64,000 nt of DNA from Arthrinium phaeospermum (lineage: Eukaryota; Ascomycota; Sordariomycetes; Amphisphaeriales; Apiosporaceae), in NCBI GenBank assembly GCA_006503535.1, contig QYRS01000013.1, positions 1,116,001 through 1,180,000 of the forward strand, in the 5' to 3' direction. How positions within the stretch are numbered: position 1 is the first letter of the stretch; each line of letters opens with the position of its first letter. Below, piece by piece: positions 61,298 to 64,000 of this stretch. The notes below the pieces were generated by a model. The model was not told the origin of the DNA. It saw nothing but the letters and a program-made list of their open reading frames with translations, and made no database searches. A program made the position numbers and the translations under genes.

Positions 61298-64000
61298 AAC
61301 GGTGCTCGTGAGTCAATTTTGTCACTGTAAAGACAACTTGCTTTATATGAGGCGTAACGGGGGTATGGCTTTCAAGGGATATTTGATACCAGGCAAGCAG
61401 CCATAAATACCGGTGGGAAACCAGAACTTACGGAGTATCAACTAGGAATAATATACAGGACGGCGCCCGTGTTGGTATTTGGTGATAAAATATACGCACG
61501 CAGGGTATCGTCTCAATTCCACTTTGGCACGGTCAAGGCAACGAGCACATCGTGGTCACATTGTTTTCAAGCCTAGCGGAAGGTGGTAGGACAAGTAACA
61601 GCCGGAGATAGGGGTTACCAGGGATAGGGAAGCAGGAACATAATAATCTACAACAAACAAGAAAAAATTGGTTTTTATTTCATGTGCGACTCATGCAAAC
61701 ACATTCTAGGTATACACACATAAAAGATTGACTCGTTTTCACTATAGGCGTAACGGGCAGTGCTATCTATACCACTCTTACCTCAAGTATCCATAGTAGA
61801 TCAGGTAATACTTATGGGCTTTGGCAGCTAAATGAATACCTATTTACCTCGGAGGGGGCCGAAATTCTGAGGCTATTCAATGAATCTAACCGACGGATAC
61901 TATCGCGGTCATTCAGGTTTTCTCTTCTTATATTCCGCGCGAGCTACACTGGCGAGCTGCCCGGGTGAGGAGCAGGGATCCACGATAGCTCAGGTACCTT
62001 CGGTATTTAATTTGCCAAGCCTTTTAAGGCGCGGGTCCAGCTTTGGACCAACCCAAGATGGCAGACCAAGGAGACCCATGATGCGATTCCGGGATGCGCT
62101 TCAACCTTTCCATCCCAGATTTTCTCCACCCCCAATGTAGGAAATTGCATCCCATCCACTCTTCCGCTACCAGGAAAAAAAAAAAAACGTGCCGAGTCCA
62201 CTTGATATCATCCTGTACCTAGATTTCACCCGGGCGGTTTCCGGGTTCCAAAGAGGTAGTTCATGTACGTCACGTAGGTGGTGTGACCTTTTGCTCCGAT
62301 ACGAAAAAGAGGGCCCGGAGGCCCTGGCAACGATTTCAAGACAGCAGTTTTGGAGTGGTGGAGTTGAGGTGGATAGAACAAAGCTGTCAGTCTAAATTCA
62401 GCCTCCCTTGCTTCTCGAATCTTTCCGCACGGCCGGGCCAGGAGAAAGGGAGGAGGACAAGACACAGGCAGACGAGGCTGTGTGCCGTCTGGATGTCCGA
62501 CCAAGAAGAGCGAGCTGGCCGTCTCCAAATCCAGCCCCGATGCGTGCATTAGTAGTGGCAGATCTCCAGCTCAGCAGGTTGCCGTGAACGGCTGATGTAT
62601 TGGCTGAGCTGTGGATGCACCGCGTCGTCCCGCTGCCGTAACGCCCGAGAAACATGCACTATTGGTGTGACAGCAGGATTCTTTATTGCTGATTTTCCTC
62701 CCCTCTCGCCCAAAATCCTCCCCACCCCCCTCGCTGCAGGTGATCCCGAGGCTGCCAGCTGCAGAGGCGGCCGAAGCGACATTCGGCGACTGCCCATCTG
62801 ACCCAATCACGCCGTGGCGGGGCATCGGCTTGATCGCCTAGGCCGCCCACCCCTGGCGTTGGCCTCTGCACCTGGATGGAGCTGCAATTTCGTCTTCGGA
62901 ATCTTGACGCCAGAGGTCTGCGCAAAGTTCTCTCCCAAACACGACCGTGACGCTGACACTATAATTGGACTATGAAGCCTCTGGGGCGCTCTTCGGTTTT
63001 GGTTTTTTGGCTCTGGCTGTGGTTCTGGCCCTGGTTTTTTGATGGACCAAGTCGCGGCTGGCTCACGAGAAAAGGAACCGCAAACCGGAAACGTCCAGTG
63101 TTCCTAATGGTTTGTTATTCCGCCATTGGCTCCCATCCTGGGCATCCTGGGATACTCGACAGTGTGTGCTGGCCAACACCCCCAAGCCCTGCAGTGCAAC
63201 GCCTTGATTGATCCTGGGAGCGAAGGCGGAAAGCGACATATGTAAACCCAGTCAGTCAGCCAGTCAGAGTGATGTTCGTTTGACGCGTCTGAGCAGGGGT
63301 TGGTTAGTAACAAGTATTGATGTGCGTTTGCTGTCGATACATGCATCCCATCGAGCCCATCCTACATGACCAACATACATTGATAGTCTAATAGTAACCT
63401 ACATACATACTTTCTTGCAGGGCCCCGCTGCTGCGAAGTGACACGACACGACACGACACAACACGATAAGACAAGAATACCTACTCCAACCCGTGATGGT
63501 GCCATCAGGGACAATTCTGCCAGCCCTTCAGATGGTAGCGGTCCACACGTTGCTTCTTTTCCCAGAACAAGTCACTGCGCAGATCCCTTCTGAATATCCC
63601 CAGCCATGGGCTGCAGCCACAAGATACCTACTTACTGGGCAGCCAGCAACCAGTTAGCTACGGCTGGAGATAGGTACATTGGGTTGACTGGTCGACTCGT
63701 CACGACTGGACAGTTAACCCCCAACGGCATCCCAAACTCTAATTAACCTGGGCATCATATAGTTCGAACGTGCAACGGGGTTTTCTTGGGAAAGCTTCAA
63801 TATATCGTCCGGCGTTTGCACATGGAAGGGAGGAGGGGCCCTTTCAATTGACGTTGGCGCAAGGTACCACCATGGGGGTGGAGGGGCGCAAGAGGGCTTA
63901 CGCACTAGCAAGGTGGGATGGGTTTGCCTAGCTTGCCTAGCCAGCCCGAAGCGGGACCCAGACTTCAACCCTGGTAAGAAAGCAAATTTGGATCACGCCT
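61298..64000. other. Gene-free right end
   Basis: No supported gene in 2.7 kb. Simple sequence: an A-run at about 62175-62186 and an ACACG pentanucleotide repeat at 63440-63465. Some TAGGTA-rich short stretches recur (for example near 63634 and 63674), as elsewhere in intergenic parts of this window. Confidence 0.55.
63440..63465. repeat. ACACG pentanucleotide microsatellite
   Basis: Four to five tandem copies, the last ones diverged (ACACA, ACACG). Confidence 0.9.

Overview
The window comes from the nuclear genome of a filamentous ascomycete, most likely a Pezizomycotina of the Sordariomycetes type. The genes are broken by short introns (about 50-170 bases, one of 338) with GTAAGT-like donors, CTAAC-like branch sites and YAG acceptors. 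Coding regions are GC-rich at third positions. One 2.5 kb AT-rich island (about 36.56-39.07 kb) is almost stripped of CpA/TpG, as expected of a repeat destroyed by repeat-induced point mutation (RIP). No tRNA, rRNA, CRISPR array or intact transposon was recognised. I resolved 19 protein-coding genes and one speculative small gene, with exon boundaries given where splice signals, reading phase and family alignment agree.

Left part (0-24.5 kb): a gene-poor 3 kb; a Rua1-type transcription regulator (minus) with a 6.6 kb gene-free upstream region; a proline-rich conserved fungal protein (minus); an F-box/LRR protein (minus) divergent from the checkpoint clamp subunit rad9 (plus); an RCC1-repeat ATS1/KTI13-like protein (minus) divergent from prephenate dehydrogenase TYR1 (plus); and a small five-exon secreted protein built of PTGK repeats (minus).

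Middle part (23.5-34 kb): five genes of types common in oxidative aromatic or polyketide metabolism lie together. They are an NmrA-like oxidoreductase, an NTF2/SnoaL-like protein, a DUF1772 (anthrone-oxygenase-type) membrane protein, a P450 and an FAD monooxygenase. No synthase gene is present in the window. A secreted Ala/Pro/Thr-rich repeat protein and the RIP-mutated island follow.

Right part (39-64 kb): a secreted M14 metallocarboxypeptidase, a haem catalase and a bifunctional catalase-peroxidase (KatG) follow each other on the minus strand, so two different H2O2-removing enzymes are neighbours. After 3.3 kb with only one doubtful small gene come a LIM-domain protein, an ERF4-type palmitoyltransferase subunit, and a conserved membrane/coiled-coil protein.

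Integrity: two genes (25.1 kb and 59.8 kb) change frame at a run of exactly five G, where one more G would restore the expected protein; this suggests homopolymer undercalls. Two other genes have an in-frame TAG in an otherwise continuous frame: inside the LIM domain, and between an upstream ATG and a poly-Q tract of the Rua1-type gene. Both would be CpA-to-TpA type changes if mutational.
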